Below the pieces are notes generated by a model. It saw nothing but the letters and a program-made list of their open reading frames with translations. It was not told where the DNA came from and did not search any database. This document shows, one piece after another, positions 52,631 through 60,761 of a DNA stretch of 62,979 bases (positions are counted from its first letter, which is position 1; each line of letters opens with the position of its first letter). A program made the translations under genes and the position numbers. This DNA comes from Peptostreptococcaceae bacterium (lineage in GTDB: Bacteria; Bacillota; Clostridia; Peptostreptococcales; Filifactoraceae), in the NCBI GenBank assembly GCA_030532705.1, contig JAUNKR010000007.1:1-62979 (forward strand). Reading direction: 5' to 3'.

Positions 52631-53743
52631 ATGATGAAAACAAAGAATACTGCAACATTTTTTGCGATCCTCGCAGCCGCTTTGTATGCGATCAATATTC
52701 CGATCTCCAAACTTTTGCTCGAGCATGTGGAGCCGACGATGATGGCGGGGCTGCTTTACTTCGGTGCAGGTGTCGGAATGTTGTTTTATGTTTTTGCGGC
52801 GAGGATGAGCGGCAAAGTACAGAGCGCAGAATCTTTGACAAAGAAGGAGCTCCCTTATACGATCGGGATGGTGGTGCTGGACATCCTTGCACCGATCCTT
52901 CTGATGATGGGGATCCTACAGACCAATTCGGCGAATGTTTCGCTTTTAAATAATTTTGAGATCGTCGCGACCTCTTTGATCGCCTTGATGATCTTCAAGG
53001 AGATGATCTCTCAAAGGCTGTGGCTTGCGATCGCCTTGGTTACCGTTGCGAGTATTTTGCTGAGCTTTGAAGGAAAGGGAGCCTTTGTTTTCAACAGCGG
53101 CTCATTATTTGTGCTGGGCGCTTCGATCTGTTGGGGACTTGAGAACAACTGCACTAAGATGATCAGCAACAAAAGCTCGGAGGAGATCGTGATCATCAAG
53201 GGTTGTTTTTCCGGGATAGGAAGTCTTTTGATCGCATGGTTTGTGGGGGAATCATTCCCGGCGATCCACTGGGGTTTGGCGGTGCTTTTGCTCGGTTTTG
53301 TAGCCTATGGACTGAGCATCAATTTTTATATTATGGCGCAAAAAGATCTGGGGGCTGCAAAGACGAGCGCCTATTATTCGGTCGCACCTTTTTTGGGGGT
53401 TGCCTTCAGTTTACTGTTGCTTGGCGAAAGACCGAGTCTACAGTTTTATCTGGCTTTTGCGATCATGGCGATTAGTACGATCCTGATGGCGAAGGATACG
53501 ATCGCTCTCCAGCATACACATGAGCATGAACATTTGCATCTTCATGAGCATCGACATGGGGAGCTGACCCACAGCCATCCACATGCTCATTTGCATAGCC
53601 ACCAGCATGTTCACGCGGAAGAGAGCGAAGCGCATCACCATGAGCATTCGGATTGGGGAGAACATGAGCATGAGCATCACCATGAGGAGCAAGATGATAC
53701 ATCCGACACGAAGATCGGATGCAATGAAACAAAGGGATCGTAG
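52631..53743 (+). CDS. EamA/DMT family transporter with histidine-rich tail
   Basis: 370 residues. Ten membrane helices in two EamA repeats (LYAINIPISKLLLEHV..., then GASICWGLENNCTKM...) occupy about 1-295. The last 75 residues are a cytosolic or wall-side tail with about 25 His and many Glu/Asp (HEHEH, HAHLHSHQHVH). His-rich loops bind Zn, Ni or Co in metal carriers; this suggests metal buffering or a metal-linked substrate, which is unusual for an EamA protein. Two ATGs (52631, 52634) are possible starts. Confidence 0.88.
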   Translation: MMKTKNTATFFAILAAALYAINIPISKLLLEHVEPTMMAGLLYFGAGVGMLFYVFAARMSGKVQSAESLTKKELPYTIGMVVLDILAPILLMMGILQTNSANVSLLNNFEIVATSLIALMIFKEMISQRLWLAIALVTVASILLSFEGKGAFVFNSGSLFVLGASICWGLENNCTKMISNKSSEEIVIIKGCFSGIGSLLIAWFVGESFPAIHWGLAVLLLGFVAYGLSINFYIMAQKDLGAAKTSAYYSVAPFLGVAFSLLLLGERPSLQFYLAFAIMAISTILMAKDTIALQHTHEHEHLHLHEHRHGELTHSHPHAHLHSHQHVHAEESEAHHHEHSDWGEHEHEHHHEEQDDTSDTKIGCNETKGS

Positions 53744-53784
53744 GGGCTAAGATCGATCACCGAAGATAAGAGAGGGTAGGAAGG

Positions 53785-54051
53785 ATGAACAAATGGAATC
53801 GGATCGGAAGTTGGATGACGATCATCGGGATCGGGATGCTTGCGCTGTTGATGTTGCTTGATCTGGGTTATCCGAATACGCTTTTTAAGCTGCTGACACC
53901 GCTTGCGCTGGCACTGATCTTTCTGAGCCTGGTGTTTTTTACAGCGGGATGGTTCCTTGATTTTGTGACACAGCTCAGGGCAAAACACTATTTTGTGGCA
54001 TTTGGGATCTTGCTGGCGGGTCTGCTCGTCATCCTGCGTTTTTTCTGGTAA
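53785..54051 (+). CDS. Small membrane protein next to the insertion
   Basis: 88 residues with three hydrophobic segments; a GGGTAGGAAGG ribosome-binding site. Its last 12 codons (AGLLVILRFFW and stop) lie inside the 72-bp direct repeat, and the same codons reappear without the gene body at 56870-56905. So the gene end was duplicated when the block was inserted; the left copy keeps the gene intact. Function unknown. Confidence 0.75.
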   Translation: MNKWNRIGSWMTIIGIGMLALLMLLDLGYPNTLFKLLTPLALALIFLSLVFFTAGWFLDFVTQLRAKHYFVAFGILLAGLLVILRFFW

Positions 54052-54087
54052 AGATAGAGATAATAGATTGGATCAAAAAATGAAGAA
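54016..54087 (+). repeat. 72-bp direct repeat, left copy
   Basis: Identical base for base to 56870-56941. It contains the end of the 53785 gene, the 33-bp spacer and the first bases (ATGAAGAA) of the downstream epimerase gene. Sequence beyond 54087 is foreign and AT-rich. Confidence 0.97.
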
Positions 54088-54117
54088 AATAAATTGGAAT
54101 TTATGCGAGGGATAAAT

Positions 54118-54714
54118 ATGAAATACACACCGGAAATTTTTGAACTAAAAGATGGGAGAATATGCAAAATTCGAGAGATCGAAGAAAAGGATGCAGCAGA
54201 AACTGTTGAATATTTGAAAACCGTTATGGGAGAATCTGATTTCTTGTATTCTTATCCGGAAGAAATAACCATGTCTGCAGAAGAGGAAGCAAAAATGATA
54301 AAAGGCTTTAATGAATCGGATAGTACCCTTATGCTTGTTGTCAAAATGGATGGAAGACTGATTGCAAATGCTATGATCACAAGACTGACAAAAAAGAAAA
54401 TGTGCCATCGAGGGAATGTGGCTGTTTCTGTGCTCAAAGAATTCTGGAACCTGGGAATAGGAAAGAAGTTGCTTCTATGTCTCGAAGACTATGCTAAGGA
54501 ATGGGGTCTTTCCCAACTTGAACTGGATTATTTCTCAGGGAATGAAAGAGGGAGAGTTCTTTATGAGAAAATTGGATTCATCCAAGTGGGAGAAATTCCG
54601 AATGCCTTCATTTTGAAAGACGGAACACGATACAATAATATAAAAATGGTAAAAGGTATTCAAAAAAGTTTTCGCTCTACAAATTCCGGTTTGTTGGATC
54701 AACGATCCGATTGA
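54118..54714 (+). CDS. GNAT family N-acetyltransferase (cargo gene 1)
   Basis: A 198-residue acetyltransferase. [19 protein letters not shown] holds the acetyl-CoA-binding Q/RxxGxG/A-type loop, and [14 protein letters not shown] the usual end. The start at 54118 follows GAGGGATAA; upstream TTG and ATG codons lack a site. AT-rich codon use marks it as foreign. Substrate unknown; relatives acetylate small amines or protein N-termini. Confidence 0.85.
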   Translation: MKYTPEIFELKDGRICKIREIEEKDAAETVEYLKTVMGESDFLYSYPEEITMSAEEEAKMIKGFNESDSTLMLVVKMDGRLIANAMITRLTKKKMCHRGNVAVSVLKEFWNLGIGKKLLLCLEDYAKEWGLSQLELDYFSGNERGRVLYEKIGFIQVGEIPNAFILKDGTRYNNIKMVKGIQKSFRSTNSGLLDQRSD

Positions 54715-54737
54715 AAGAATGAAAAACTTGTAACTAA

Positions 54738-54806
54738 AAGTGTTGATATAACGATATCATTTAGCAGGCGGGTTTCGTGTCATAAGAATGACAGTGGCAA
54801 ATAGTA
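54738..54806 (+). repeat. Cargo boundary repeat 1
   Basis: 54738-54773 aligns without gaps to 56840-56875 (28 of 36 positions by hand count, both ending GCGGGT). The part after GCGGGT (GTCATAA at 54779, AGTGG at 54793) aligns to 55787-55820. A perfect hairpin TGTCAT-AAGA-ATGACA lies at 54778-54793. Confidence 0.65.
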
Positions 54807-54896
54807 AATACGGGGACCGGTTTTCAAGTCTTCATTTGGGAAAAATATAAGAGTTGATGTGGGGGTAGTGAAAAACAAAATTTTAGGAGGTTCTAA

Positions 54897-55745
54897 ATGA
54901 ATAGCTGGAAAGATATCTCCAGGGTAGATGCACATATACATTTGACTCCTGATGATGTGATTGAAGCAAATAAAGATTATGATGGGAAGTTTATTGTAAA
55001 TGGGGCAGCGAAAGATTTCATAAAGATTATGGAAAAATTTAATATTGAGAAAGCCTTCATTATGCCTTTTAATGATCCATATATGCTTTCAATGGAATTT
55101 ACTGTAGAGGCAGTCCATAATAATTTGATAAAGATTGCAGAGAGTCATAAAGGAAAGTTTTATTGTTTTGCAGATATCGATATTAGGAGAAATATTTCTG
55201 ATACACTAAGAGAACTTGATCGTGTTTTTGAAAATGAATTTTTTATCGGTATCAAGTTACATCCGACAAATACCGGATATCCGATAGATGGGAATTATTA
55301 TGAAGAAATATTTAAATACGCAGAGAAGAAAAATATTCTTTTAGAGATACACTCTTATCCAAGAGAGTCTTTAGAAGATGATGTCTGCTCTCCGACCAGA
55401 ATTAAAAAAATGTTAGAAAAATATCCCAAAGTAAGAGTTTCCATTGCCCATCTTGGGGGCTTTCAATTTAATGAACTGATTGGCACAGATGTATATGTAA
55501 ATATTTCTGCGATTTTGCCGGATTTGGTTGACCGGTATGGTATTGAGGAAACCAATAAAATTTTGCGTTCTTTTGGTGCAGAAAAACTGTTATTCGCTAC
55601 GGATTATCCCGATAACAGGGAATTAAAGCCGGAGGATATTTATGATCGTTATTTTGAAATATTAGATCATATGGATTTCAGTCATGAAGAAATAAAAATA
55701 ATCTGTAGGGACAACGCCTTAAGAATGATAAAAAAATTTCCGTGA
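54897..55745 (+). CDS. Amidohydrolase family protein (cargo gene 2)
   Basis: A 282-residue TIM-barrel metal hydrolase of the amidohydro_2 type: DAHIH at the N-terminus, GIKLHP, the His in EIHSYP, SIAHLGG and FATDYPD supply the expected metal ligands and catalytic Asp. Such enzymes hydrolyse or decarboxylate small carboxylates or lactones; substrate unknown. AGGAGG ribosome-binding site. Foreign-like AT-rich composition. Confidence 0.88.
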   Translation: MNSWKDISRVDAHIHLTPDDVIEANKDYDGKFIVNGAAKDFIKIMEKFNIEKAFIMPFNDPYMLSMEFTVEAVHNNLIKIAESHKGKFYCFADIDIRRNISDTLRELDRVFENEFFIGIKLHPTNTGYPIDGNYYEEIFKYAEKKNILLEIHSYPRESLEDDVCSPTRIKKMLEKYPKVRVSIAHLGGFQFNELIGTDVYVNISAILPDLVDRYGIEETNKILRSFGAEKLLFATDYPDNRELKPEDIYDRYFEILDHMDFSHEEIKIICRDNALRMIKKFP

Positions 55746-55756
55746 TTGTTTTAGGG

Positions 55757-55825
55757 AGTAGTATAAAAAAATTACGGATTTTACACCGGGGTCTTATGTC
55801 ATAATTGTGTTAGTGGTAAAAGAGC
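55757..55825 (+). repeat. Cargo boundary repeat 2
   Basis: GATTTTACA...GGGTCT (55777-55794) matches boundary repeat 3. GTCATAA (55798) and AGTGG (55811) match boundary repeat 1 at the same distance from the core. The left half is poorly conserved. Confidence 0.55.
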
Positions 55826-55882
55826 TAATAAAATCAAGGGTTTTAGTGCTTCTGCAAAAAATTAAAACTCTTAAGAAGAATA

Positions 55883-55939
55883 GGCTATGTGTTGTTTAGA
55901 GTTATCTACTCAGTAGATGATTGCAAACATCACATAGAC
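55883..55939 (+). promoter_or_regulatory. Nested inverted repeats before the KilA-N gene
   Basis: CTATGTGTTGTTT (55885-55897) pairs with AAACATCACATAG (55925-55937, one mismatch), enclosing ATCTACT-C-AGTAGAT. It sits 9 bp before the AAAGGAG ribosome-binding site, so it could be an operator or translation control hairpin. Confidence 0.55.
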
Positions 55940-55960
55940 CCTAGAAAGGAGAAATAAGTT

Positions 55961-56817
55961 TTGTTAAAAATACAAAAAGATAAAATTAAAGCTCAAGGAT
56001 TCAGTATAGAAATTTATACTGAAGACTTCAAAAATGATTATATATCTTTAACAGATATTGCAAGATATAAAAATGAAGATGATCCAAGATTTGTTATTCA
56101 GAATTGGATGAGGAATAGAAACACACTGGAGTTTATTGGATTATGGGAAATTTTAAATAACGAAGATTTTAACCGTGTGCAATTCGACACGTTTAAAACG
56201 GAACTGGTTTAAATCGATTTACAATGACGCCTCAAAAATGGATTGAAAATACAAATGCAAAAGGTATTGTATCAAAATCCGGGAGATATGGAGGAACATA
56301 CGCTCATAGTGACATTGCATTAGAATTTGCTTCTTGGTTATCTCCAGAATTTAAGTTGTATATCATTCAAGATTATAAAAGATTGAAATCTGATGAAACT
56401 TCAAGATTATCACTTACGTGGAATTTACATCGTGAAATTTCAAAAATTAACTATAGGATTCATACGGATGCTATTCAAACTTATTTGCTAAATGATCTAA
56501 CAGACAGTCAATTGGGATTTAAATATGCAAGTGAAGCAGATCTGCTAAATGTTGCCTTGTTTAATAAAACTGCTAAACAGTGGCGAGATGAAAATAAAGA
56601 TTTAAAAGGTAATATGAGGGATTATGCAAGTTTAAATGAATTACTGGTATTAGCCAATATGGAAAGCTACAATGCAGTTCTTATTGGTAAAGGTATGAAT
56701 CAAAAAGAAAGAATGATAGAACTTAGAAAGCTTGCCAGAACACAATTGATTTCATTGAAAACACTTGGTGACAGTGGCATTAAAAAATTAGAAGAAAAAA
56801 ATAATCATTTAAAGTGA
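55961..56817 (+). pseudogene. KilA-N domain protein, frameshifted (cargo gene 3)
   Basis: TTG start with AAAGGAG. The first 80 codons encode a KilA-N DNA-binding domain start (YISLTDIARYKNEDDPRFVIQNWMRNRNTLEFIGLWE) ending with a stop at 56212. The rest continues in another frame from about 56205 (GLNRFTMTPQKWIE, YGGTYAHSDIALEFASWLSPEFKLYII) to 56817. One missing base in GAACTGG near 56202 would join them into a protein of about 285 residues. KilA-N proteins are typical of phages and mobile elements (antirepressor-like). The C-terminal piece could still be made from ATG 56224. Confidence 0.85.
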
Positions 56818-56839
56818 TAAATAGAAAATTTATAGCTAT

Positions 56840-56875
56840 AAGTGTTGGTATTACTACATGATTTTACAAGCGGGT
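56840..56875 (+). repeat. Cargo boundary repeat 3
   Basis: Aligns to 54738-54773 at 28 of 36 positions without gaps and runs directly into the right 72-bp repeat, which begins at its GCGGGT core. Confidence 0.65.
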
Positions 56876-56941
56876 CTGCTCGTCATCCTGCGTTTTTTCT
56901 GGTAAAGATAGAGATAATAGATTGGATCAAAAAATGAAGAA
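56870..56941 (+). repeat. 72-bp direct repeat, right copy
   Basis: Identical to 54016-54087. Contains an orphan 3' end of the 53785 gene and the native start of the epimerase gene at 56934. Confidence 0.97.
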
Positions 56942-57914
56942 GTTATATTTGGTTACCGGAGGTACGGGGCATTTAGGACAGGCAGTCATTCGCGCCTTGC
57001 TGAAAGAAAATGCAAAGATCCGTGCACTTTGCCTTCCGAAGGACAAGACACCTCTGCCATCCGAGGTAGAGAGATGTCCGGGTGATGTCCGAGACAAAAA
57101 ATCGTTGGCAAGTTTTTTTGATGTGAAAGGCTATGATCATGTGGTACTTATCCATATGGCGGCGCTGATCACGATCGAATCCGTCAAAAATGAAGATCTG
57201 GAGAAGATCAATATCCAGGGCACAAAAAATATTTTGACACTGTGTCAAGAGCATGGGGTCGGTAGATTGCTCTATGTAAGCTCGGTGCATGCGATCCCTG
57301 AGAATTCGTCGTTGGATCCGATCGTGGAGCCGGATATATTTCATCCGGATCGAGTTGAGGGTCATTATGCCAAATCCAAAGCAACTGCGGCGCAGATCGT
57401 GTTGGAGGCGATCGAAGAAGGGCTGGAAGCGAATCTGATCTTCCCATCGGGGATCATCGGACCTTACGACTTTAACCGAAACAATCATCTGACACAGCTT
57501 TTGGAACGTATGGCAAGAGATCGCGTGTTTTTGTCCGTACGGGGAGGATATGATTTTGTCGATGTTCGGGATGTTGCCGGATCGCTCCTCCTTTGCGAAA
57601 AGCATGCCAAAAAGGGTGAGAGCTATATCATTTCGGGCGGATACTATGAGATCGAGGATCTGTACAATATCGTGTCCGAAGTGACCGGCCGAAAAAAACA
57701 GATCGTGCATTTTCCGATCAAGACCGCAGAGCTTGTTGCGCCGATGGCGGAAAGTTTTGCCAAGCTACTTGGCAAAAAGCCTTTGCTCACTCCTTACTCG
57801 ATCTATACCCTTCGCTCCAATTCCAATTATTCCTGTGAAAAAGCGAAGCGTGAACTCAATTACAGGCCGCGCCCGATTTCCGATACGATCCGAGCGATGC
57901 TTGAAAAACGGTGA
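56934..57914 (+). CDS. NAD(P)-dependent epimerase/dehydratase family protein
   Basis: A 326-residue extended short-chain dehydrogenase: TGGTGHLG at residues 8-15, GDVRD, Ser/Tyr/Lys catalytic set (SSVHA, YAKSK), and IISGGYYEIEDLYNIVSEVTG. Close in style to dihydroflavonol-4-reductase-like enzymes acting on small ketones or sugars. The ATG at 56934 lies in the right repeat and has no strong ribosome-binding site. Before the insertion it probably followed the 53785 gene after 33 bp, so it may have lost its normal promoter. Confidence 0.88.
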   Translation: MKKLYLVTGGTGHLGQAVIRALLKENAKIRALCLPKDKTPLPSEVERCPGDVRDKKSLASFFDVKGYDHVVLIHMAALITIESVKNEDLEKINIQGTKNILTLCQEHGVGRLLYVSSVHAIPENSSLDPIVEPDIFHPDRVEGHYAKSKATAAQIVLEAIEEGLEANLIFPSGIIGPYDFNRNNHLTQLLERMARDRVFLSVRGGYDFVDVRDVAGSLLLCEKHAKKGESYIISGGYYEIEDLYNIVSEVTGRKKQIVHFPIKTAELVAPMAESFAKLLGKKPLLTPYSIYTLRSNSNYSCEKAKRELNYRPRPISDTIRAMLEKR

Positions 57915-57930
57915 TAATGAAAGGATAGAT

Positions 57931-58278
57931 ATGAAAACAGAGATGGTACGATTCAAGGTAAAGTCGGGGAAAATGGAAAAAGCACGGGAATGGATCGCAT
58001 TCCTCAATGAAAATATGCCTGCTGTACTGGAAACACTGGAAGGTGAGAAGATGTATGTCGAAGTGATCTTTAGCGAAAAGATCCATGGAGAAGATTATCT
58101 GTATTGGTTTTCGGTGCAAGGCGAGGGAGGCGCTCATGTGCAGGACAGCGAACATTGGATCGACAAAAAGCATCTTGCATACTGGGACGAATGTATCGAT
58201 CCGGATTTTAAGCCACAGTCGCTGACGACCGAGGTGGTAATGATCCCGGAGAAGATACGAGCTTCAATGAAAGGATAG
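57931..58278 (+). CDS. DUF6176 family protein
   Basis: 115 residues. MVRFKVKSGKMEKAREWIAFLNENMPAVLETLEGEKMYVE and YLYWFSVQGEGG fit DUF6176, small ferredoxin-like-fold proteins of unknown role. GAAAGGATAG ribosome-binding site; 17 bp after the epimerase, 5 bp before the DJ-1 gene. Confidence 0.8.
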   Translation: MKTEMVRFKVKSGKMEKAREWIAFLNENMPAVLETLEGEKMYVEVIFSEKIHGEDYLYWFSVQGEGGAHVQDSEHWIDKKHLAYWDECIDPDFKPQSLTTEVVMIPEKIRASMKG

Positions 58279-58282
58279 AGGT

Positions 58283-58924
58283 ATGAAGAAACAAATTGCA
58301 TTGATCGTATATCCGAAGTTTAGCTTTCAGGAGATCGCAGATCTGTGCGGGCTTTTTCGATGGGACTACGACAGCAAAACGGTCGTCTTTTATTCTTCGA
58401 AAGAGCCGGTGCACTCGGAAGAGGGATTTATGATCCTACCGGAAAAAACTTTTGATGAATTCTCCAAGGAGGAATATGATTGCCTTGTGCTCTCGGGATG
58501 CAGCGATCTTCGAGAAGGTCTTGCAGATGAAAAACTGAAGGCATTTTTGTCGAGCCTTCAAAACGAAAAAGATCTTGTGATCGGGGCGATCTGCTCAGGA
58601 CCGATCTTTTTGGCGCAGGCGGGTCTGCTTAAAGGGAAAAAATTCACATCCTCCCTGTTTGTTGAAATGTATGAGCGGATGACATTTATTGAGCAGGATA
58701 ATGCTGTCTATGCGCCGATCGTAGAGGATGGTAATATCATCACGGCGACCGGAGATGCTTTCGATCTGTTTGCGATCACGATCGCGCGAAAGATCGGCTA
58801 TGATTGCCCGGATAAGATCTATGGCGGGATGGGAAAGATCGATTGGACAGAGAAGGATTATCAATTTTATTTATCACCGGAGGGATTGCAACAAATGGAA
58901 GACGCTTTTAAAAAGTATTTTTAA
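58283..58924 (+). CDS. DJ-1/PfpI family protein
   Basis: 213 residues. Nucleophile elbow GAICSGPIFLAQAGLL with Cys, preceded by the acidic motif LSGCSD. The family includes glyoxalases, deglycases and chaperones. Part of a tight gene run (57931-59592). Confidence 0.85.
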   Translation: MKKQIALIVYPKFSFQEIADLCGLFRWDYDSKTVVFYSSKEPVHSEEGFMILPEKTFDEFSKEEYDCLVLSGCSDLREGLADEKLKAFLSSLQNEKDLVIGAICSGPIFLAQAGLLKGKKFTSSLFVEMYERMTFIEQDNAVYAPIVEDGNIITATGDAFDLFAITIARKIGYDCPDKIYGGMGKIDWTEKDYQFYLSPEGLQQMEDAFKKYF

Positions 58925-58944
58925 TGCATTGCAAAGGAGAAGGA

Positions 58945-59592
58945 ATGAAGTTAAAAAGATTATTGCTATGGATGATGGTATTTTTGCTTGTAGGTTGCAG
59001 CAGTAAACCGATGGAATTGCCAAAGAGCGAGGCGCTCCGATCCATTGAGGTCTATGGAGTCAGTGAGCCGACCGGCATCGCTGTCAAAGAAGACCCGAAG
59101 GATATTGAAATGATCCTGGGTCAATTCGGTTCGGCAAAAGCGACGAGCGAAGAGTCGGTCAATGATTCGCCACAGAATGCAGAAGGCGTGATCCGAATCG
59201 ATCTGATGCATTCTGAGGGTGGAGCAAGCTCGATGTTCATCTATCAAAGGGATGGAAAATATTTTGCGGAGCAACCTTATGCAGGGGTCTGGGAGATCGA
59301 GCAGGCGGTATATGACGATTTTGCACAGCTTGCCCAAAATGCAGAGATCCCAAGAGCGATGATGGTGGATGGAAAATTGTATCTTGACAGCGGGAAAGAA
59401 GTGATCAATGGTCCGACCTGAGGGACCAGCGATGGAACCATCAGTTCGATGGTAGCGGAAGATCAATTCCCGACAGAGAATGATCAATCCAATTTTGGGG
59501 TGGATATCCCATATCAATACAGCGGATCCGGAAGACTGAATGTGATGGTCGATGGGAAATGGGTGGTGTTTGAAAGTGGGCGCTCGCACTGA
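58945..59592 (+). pseudogene. Lipoprotein gene with in-frame TGA
   Basis: A lipoprotein signal (MVFLLVGC, Cys about residue 18) opens a 158-residue frame ending at TGA 59419-59421. The same frame then continues coherently for 56 codons (GTSDGTISSM... to WVVFESGRSH) and stops at 59592. The simplest reading is a nonsense mutation in a lipoprotein of about 215 residues. Recoding of TGA is a less likely alternative; a small hairpin (CCATC-AGTTC-GATGG, 59438-59452) lies just downstream. Family not recognised. Confidence 0.75.
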
Positions 59593-59942
59593 TTTCGTGT
59601 GATTCGCCTTGGAAAATGGCTTTTTCGAACAAGATCTTATCTGTTGAGCAGTCTTTTGAAAAAATCGGATTTGCTCGCCAAGGTTTTTCGCCCGCCGGAT
59701 GAGAAACGTCCTGTTTCATCCGGCTACGATCCGCATCGTGCAGATCGTGCAGAAAAACAATGGCTCGCGCATCGTGATTTTTTGGAAAAAGCCTGCAAAA
59801 ACAGGATGCCGATCGTTGTTCTATACGGTAGAGGGAAGGTGGCGATTTTACAAAATCCCACTGCATCAGCACTTGCTTGGAGAAGAAGGGAAACGGAAGG
59901 AATAGCGATTTTTGTTCTATGCGGTAGATCGGAGGAGACGGA
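59593..59942. other. Gap with ORF fragments
   Basis: A 350-bp stretch with overlapping short frames (such as 59699-59905, MRNVLFHPATIRIVQ...) but no clear ribosome-binding site. A hairpin CCGGATGA.../...TCATCCGG lies at about 59695-59723. It may hold remnants of a decayed gene; I cannot support one. Confidence 0.4.
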
Positions 59943-60737
59943 ATGGATTCTGTTGTTTTTTATCATAGCAGGGGGTCTCACTATACCTTATATTGGATGG
60001 TGATCTTGGCCGCTGTTTTGGGGCTGGGACTGGATATTCTTTTGCTACATCTGACAGGGATCAGCAAAGGGCCGGAGTTTGCGCCGGCTTTTATACAGGA
60101 GGATCCAAGGCTCGGCATATGGATCATTTTTGGTTCGATACCGATCTTTATGTTGATCCCGGTATTTTTGGTAATAATGATCTGGGGAAAAGCGATAGAA
60201 AAATCGGGTATTGAATTTCGAGAGAAGGAAGCTTTATTGTCCTATCAGGGCAGAAAAATTCGTATTCCTTTTGGAGAAGCCGAGATCTTACCGATGACTC
60301 GGAGGGCTTCTCTTTGTCATTCGTATCAGATCCGAACGCCACAGGAAAAAATCATATTCACGACGCCGCTCGGAAGAGTCAAGGAGCACTCGGACGATAT
60401 GCTTTCTTTGGATGAAGTGATGGGTCGTTTGGAGTTGCATATCCAAAAGGATCGAACAGGCTTTGTAAGATTTTATGGTATGCAGATCCATTTGTGGAGC
60501 GATACGCCGAAGATCTTTGAAAACACAGCCTATTATTTGGATCGTAGAGATTGGATCATGGTGGAAAATGACAGGATCATGAGTTGTATGGTGAGAGAAC
60601 GAAAAGATCCGGAGCATGTGGTCGGAGATCTGCTGATGAATATCGAGGGATTGGGAACGAAGGATCCCGAAGAATTGTTTGAAAGGCAGTTGATCATTGA
60701 AGTGATCGAGCTGGATGAACGGATCATATTAGCATAG
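59943..60737 (+). CDS. Membrane protein with two N-terminal helices, unknown function
   Basis: 264 residues: helices at about 18-37 and 58-82 followed by a cytosolic domain (PH-like beta pattern, EFREKEALLSYQGRKIRIPFGEAEIL) and a helical end. GGAGGAGACGGA ribosome-binding site. Not recognised. Confidence 0.75.
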   Translation: MDSVVFYHSRGSHYTLYWMVILAAVLGLGLDILLLHLTGISKGPEFAPAFIQEDPRLGIWIIFGSIPIFMLIPVFLVIMIWGKAIEKSGIEFREKEALLSYQGRKIRIPFGEAEILPMTRRASLCHSYQIRTPQEKIIFTTPLGRVKEHSDDMLSLDEVMGRLELHIQKDRTGFVRFYGMQIHLWSDTPKIFENTAYYLDRRDWIMVENDRIMSCMVRERKDPEHVVGDLLMNIEGLGTKDPEELFERQLIIEVIELDERIILA

Positions 60738-60761
60738 GACTTAAAGTTTTTAGGAGGAGCG

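Larger units (their letters stand above)
54016..56869 (+). mobile_element. 2854-bp inserted block with three cargo genes
   Basis: Bounded by the 72-bp repeat and clearly more AT-rich than both flanks. Cargo: GNAT acetyltransferase, amidohydrolase and KilA-N gene, all on the + strand, each followed by related sequence patches with a GCGGGT-like core. No integrase, transposase or inverted terminal repeats are present, so the mechanism is unknown; it may depend on a recombinase elsewhere. Confidence 0.75.

Noticed and set aside
54738-56875. Classical integron attC sites
   Set aside because: No GTTRRRY/RYYYAAC core pair and no integron integrase; the boundary repeats are real but do not fit the known attC structure.
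59599-60003. A 134-codon ORF starting GTG
   Set aside because: It overlaps the better supported gene at 59943 and lacks a ribosome-binding site; composition is not convincing.
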